Shown piece by piece: positions 61,635 to 64,000 of a DNA stretch of 64,000 nt; positions within the stretch are counted from its first letter, which is position 1; each line of letters opens with the position of its first letter. A program made the position numbers and the translations under genes. The stretch is from assembly GCF_000523235.1 (NCBI RefSeq), contig NZ_CP006850.1, positions 3,596,001-3,660,000 on the forward strand, written 5' to 3'. Under the pieces are notes generated by a model. The model was not told the DNA's origin. It worked only from the letters and a program-made list of their open reading frames with translations, and ran no database searches. The DNA comes from Nocardia nova SH22a. GTDB taxonomy: Bacteria; Actinomycetota; Actinomycetes; Mycobacteriales; Mycobacteriaceae.

Positions 61635-61653
61635 TACTGTAATGCAAGCAGTA
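61635..61653. promoter_or_regulatory. candidate TACNGTA-N5-TACNGTA operator
   Basis: TACTGTA (61635-61641) and AGCAGTA (61647-61653) at 12-bp spacing, about 80 bp before the DoxX gene. Together with 61533 it gives one operator per divergent promoter. Confidence 0.72.
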
Positions 61654-61733
61654 ATAGTCGTGGCAGCTCGTCGGGCGTGGTCGGCCGAGGCCACCGGTCG
61701 ACCATCGGTTCGATTGCATCCCGGGGTGCCGGG

Positions 61734-62252
61734 ATGAGCGCCTACGACAGCGGATTGCTGTTGCTGCGTATCGCTTTCGGGCTGACCCTGGCCGCGCACG
61801 GGTACCAGAAATTCTTCGGCGGCGGCCGGATACCCGGCACGGCGGCGTGGTTCGACAGCATCGGCATGAAACCCGGTGTGCTGCACGCGCGCCTTGCCGC
61901 CGGAACCGAGATCGCGGCCGGTGTCGGTCTGGCGCTGGGATTGCTCACCTCGTTCTGCGCGGCGGCTTTCGTAGCGCTGATGATCGTCGCGGGCTGGACG
62001 GTGCATCGCGACCGCGGCTTCTTCATCGTGGGCAATGGATGGGAATACAACTTCATCCTGGCCGCCGGCGCTGCCGGGCTGGCCACCGTGGGGCCGGGGA
62101 GGATCAGCCTGGACCATCTGCTGTTCGGAGGCGGATTCCTCGACGGCTGGGCGGGCCTGGCGATTTCGATCGGGGTCGGGGTGATCGGGGCGGTGGCCCA
62201 ACTCGGCCTGTTCTACCGTCCTCCCGTGCGCGCGACGGTCACGAATGACTAG
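61734..62252 (+). CDS. DoxX-family membrane protein
   Basis: 172 residues with four predicted transmembrane helices: LLLLRIAFGLTLAAHGYQKFF (about 7-27), GTEIAAGVGLALGLLTSF (about 62-80), AAFVALMIVAGW (about 82-94) and a C-terminal AGLAISIGVGVIGAVAQLGLF. DoxX/DoxD relatives are linked to membrane redox and thiol/quinone chemistry, but the role is unclear. ATG 61734 gives MSAYDSGLLLLR. It overlaps the next ligase gene by 8 nt, so the two are coupled. Confidence 0.85.
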   Translation: MSAYDSGLLLLRIAFGLTLAAHGYQKFFGGGRIPGTAAWFDSIGMKPGVLHARLAAGTEIAAGVGLALGLLTSFCAAAFVALMIVAGWTVHRDRGFFIVGNGWEYNFILAAGAAGLATVGPGRISLDHLLFGGGFLDGWAGLAISIGVGVIGAVAQLGLFYRPPVRATVTND

Positions 62253-63768
62253 ATCCGAGACTTCCGCACACCCGGACGAGTCGGGAGATCCTGCCGCGGC
62301 CTTCGCGGCGGAGCTGGCCGCGCGGCTGCGCGCGTACGGTGACCGGCCGTGCATCGAGTTCGAACATCGGTGGTACACAGGCGCCGAGATCGACGGTTAC
62401 GCGGACGGGATCGTCGCGATACTGCGCGATCTGGGCATGCGGCGATCAGCGACCGTCGGCATCGTGGTCCGGAACCGGATCGCCCACGCGGCAGCGGTTT
62501 TCGCGTGCATCGCGAACCGGTACCCGGTCGCGATGATCAACTCGTATCAATCCGCCGGGTCGATCGCCCGCGACGTGGCCGGCTTACGCCCGGACGTGGT
62601 GATCGCCGACCGGCAGGACTGGACCGAAGAACTGCGGAACGCCTGCGCCGACGGCGGCATCGGCGGAATTCTCCTGGCGAAGGAGTCTCCGGAGGTAGCG
62701 GCGTCTGGTCGCCGCCGGGCGGATTCGGACGACCGGCCCGGCGCCGCGCCCGGACTGCAGATCCTCACCAGCGGGACCACGGGCCCGCCGAAGCGGGTGG
62801 CGATCGGCGCCGCCGCGCTGCGGCACACCGTCCTCAGCATGACCGGCGGGCGGACCGCGGTGCCCGACGAGCCGCCCGAACTCGTCTGCTGGCCGTTCGG
62901 CAGTGTCGGAATCTGCCAACTGCTGGCGGGGCCGTTTCTGGACAAGCCGATGGTCCTGCTCGAGAAATTCACCGTCGGCGAGTGGGTTCGTGCCGTCAAG
63001 ACGTATCGGATGCGGCGGGCCGGGGTGCAGCCGACCATCCTGCGGATGCTGCTCGAGGCCGACGTCCCGCGCGCCGACCTGGCCTCGCTGGAGTATCTGT
63101 TCGGCGGCTCCGGCCCGTTGGAACCGGAGCTGCGCGCGGAATTCGAACGACGGTACGGAATCACATTGCTCTGGGCCTACGGTGCCACGGAATTCGCCGG
63201 TTCGGTCTGCGCGTGGACGCCCGAGACCCACCGGCTGCACGGCGCCGCGAAACCGAACGCCGCCGGCCTCCCACTGCCCGGGGTCGACGTGCGAATCATC
63301 GACCCCGCCACCGGAGCACGACTCGACGCGGACGGCCGGGGCGTTCTCGAGGCCAGGGTGCGGGCCCTGGGATCGGAGTGGACCCGCACCACGGATATCG
63401 CGTCCATGGACGCCGACGGTTTCGTGACCATCCACGGCCGCGCGGACGGCGCGATCAATCGTGGTGGCTTCAAAGTACTTCCGGAGACAGTGCGAACGGT
63501 TCTGCTGAAACACCCGGCGGTCCGTGACGCGTGCGTGGTGGGTGTGCCGGACGCCCGGCTCGGGCAGGTCCCGTTCGCGGCGGTCGAGGTGCGGGACGGC
63601 CGGTCCGCGCCGACCGAAGCTGAACTGAGGGATCTGGTCCGGGAGTCCCTGCCGAGTCCCCACGTACCCGTCGCGGTCGCGGTGGTCGACGCGTTGCCGC
63701 GCAACGCGGCCATGAAGCCGAAGGTGCCGGACGTGGTGGCGTTGTACGGCGAGCGTCGATCGCCATGA
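62245..63768 (+). CDS. acyl-CoA synthetase (AMP-forming) with altered C-terminal motif
   Basis: 507-residue ANL ligase: ILTSGTTGPPKRVAIG (about 172-187), WAYGATEFAGSVCAW near 310, hinge INRGGFKVLPETVR near 405. The usual C-terminal RTxxGK motif reads PRNAAMKPKVP, so Gly before the catalytic Lys is Met; adenylation or thioesterification may be affected. Paralogue of the ligase at 53852. ATG 62245 lies inside the end of the DoxX gene. The last complete gene of the island in this window. Confidence 0.87.
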   Translation: MTRSETSAHPDESGDPAAAFAAELAARLRAYGDRPCIEFEHRWYTGAEIDGYADGIVAILRDLGMRRSATVGIVVRNRIAHAAAVFACIANRYPVAMINSYQSAGSIARDVAGLRPDVVIADRQDWTEELRNACADGGIGGILLAKESPEVAASGRRRADSDDRPGAAPGLQILTSGTTGPPKRVAIGAAALRHTVLSMTGGRTAVPDEPPELVCWPFGSVGICQLLAGPFLDKPMVLLEKFTVGEWVRAVKTYRMRRAGVQPTILRMLLEADVPRADLASLEYLFGGSGPLEPELRAEFERRYGITLLWAYGATEFAGSVCAWTPETHRLHGAAKPNAAGLPLPGVDVRIIDPATGARLDADGRGVLEARVRALGSEWTRTTDIASMDADGFVTIHGRADGAINRGGFKVLPETVRTVLLKHPAVRDACVVGVPDARLGQVPFAAVEVRDGRSAPTEAELRDLVRESLPSPHVPVAVAVVDALPRNAAMKPKVPDVVALYGERRSP

Positions 63769-63893
63769 CTCCTCGGCGACGGCGTACGGGTTCGGGAGTC
63801 GCCGCGCCGACGCCTGTCCTGCAAGCTGTTCCGGGCGTCACCGGGTGGCGGTCTCGCGCGGCGCGTCCGTTGCACCCCGCGTACGGACTACGA

Positions 63894-63939
63894 CTAGCCC
63901 ATTGCGGCGTGTACATCTAGCCCATTGCGGCGTGTACAT
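63894..63939. repeat. tandem 23-bp direct repeat (two copies)
   Basis: 63894-63916 and 63917-63939 are identical 23-bp units beginning CTAGCCCATTGCGG. They lie in the gap after the ligase, possibly at the 3' end of a minus-strand gene entering from the right. Otherwise 63769-63964 is empty. Confidence 0.85.
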
Positions 63940-64000
63940 CGAAGCCGACCGGCACGCTGCGGGTCACTCGCCCGTGAGCGGCTGCACCCCGGGAATTCCG
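63917..64000 (-). CDS. possible C-terminal end of a gene entering from the right edge
   Basis: On the minus strand a frame open at the window edge ends VTRSVPVGFDVHAAMG with a TAG at 63917-63919, inside the second repeat unit. An alternative frame ends GIPGVQPLTGE at a TGA at 63964-63966. Only one can be real and too little sequence is present to decide. No function can be named. Confidence 0.25.
   Translation of the reverse strand, partial: RNSRGAAAHGRVTRSVPVGFDVHAAMG

Noticed and set aside
63894..63939. CRISPR array
   Set aside because: Two directly abutting repeats without spacers and no cas genes.

Overview
The window looks like chromosome of a high-GC mycolate-containing actinobacterium, most probably Nocardia. 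Evidence: strong GC3 bias, many GTG starts and 4-nt ATGA/GTGA gene overlaps, a mycofactocin-type dehydrogenase, F420-type enzymes, a KshA-like Rieske oxygenase, and the XRE/TPR regulator plus small-gene modules common in that genus. No plasmid or phage backbone, rRNA or tRNA was seen.

Most of the window is one large catabolic island in two arms. Left arm (1-27.9 kb): an SDR divergent from a P450; an operon of carboxyltransferase, FadD, two acyl-CoA dehydrogenases, aldehyde dehydrogenase, mycofactocin-type SDR, rubredoxin and its reductase; thiolase, enoyl-CoA hydratase and 3-hydroxyacyl-CoA-dehydrogenase-like SDR, closed by a perfect 17-bp terminator; a CoA-transferase/amidohydrolase pair; a small unknown gene; two divergent amidohydrolases; a TetR regulator; and a P450-led operon with a DUF35-thiolase fusion, alpha/beta hydrolase, LLM-type oxidoreductase, Rieske oxygenase and isochorismatase-like protein. 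Right arm (38.4-63.8 kb): two amidohydrolases and a PPOX protein; split DUF35 + thiolase, SDR and hydratase; a beta-oxidation operon; a 3-hydroxyisobutyrate-dehydrogenase-like gene; an operon of acyl-CoA dehydrogenase, two ligases and two hydratases; a second TetR; ligase + CoA transferase; and DoxX + ligase.

Between the arms (about 28-38.3 kb) lies unrelated accessory/housekeeping DNA: an XRE-TPR regulator with a RibD/DHFR-like gene, a resolvase-like small-gene pair present twice about 3.1 kb apart, decayed remnants of a regulator and of the DHFR-like gene, an Abi_C-like protein, a monooxygenase-fold protein, dapA, a DUF3048 lipoprotein and a flavin monooxygenase.

The main new observation is a repeated operator in the regulatory gaps of both arms: 7-bp half-sites of form TACNGTA, centre-to-centre 12 bp (TACNGTA-N5-TACNGTA), occurring as pairs, triplets and one five-unit array. 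I count fourteen such loci and saw none in the central segment. The two TetR proteins are paralogues with an identical recognition-helix region, and the five-unit array sits in front of one of them. This suggests a dedicated two-TetR regulon that ties the arms into one pathway.

The enzyme set (oxygenases, five acyl-CoA ligases, four acyl-CoA dehydrogenases, four hydratases, thiolase-fold enzymes with DUF35 partners, CoA transferases, four related TIM-barrel amidohydrolases) fits activation and beta-oxidation of a bulky alicyclic, isoprenoid or steroid-like substrate. The substrate itself cannot be read from the sequence.
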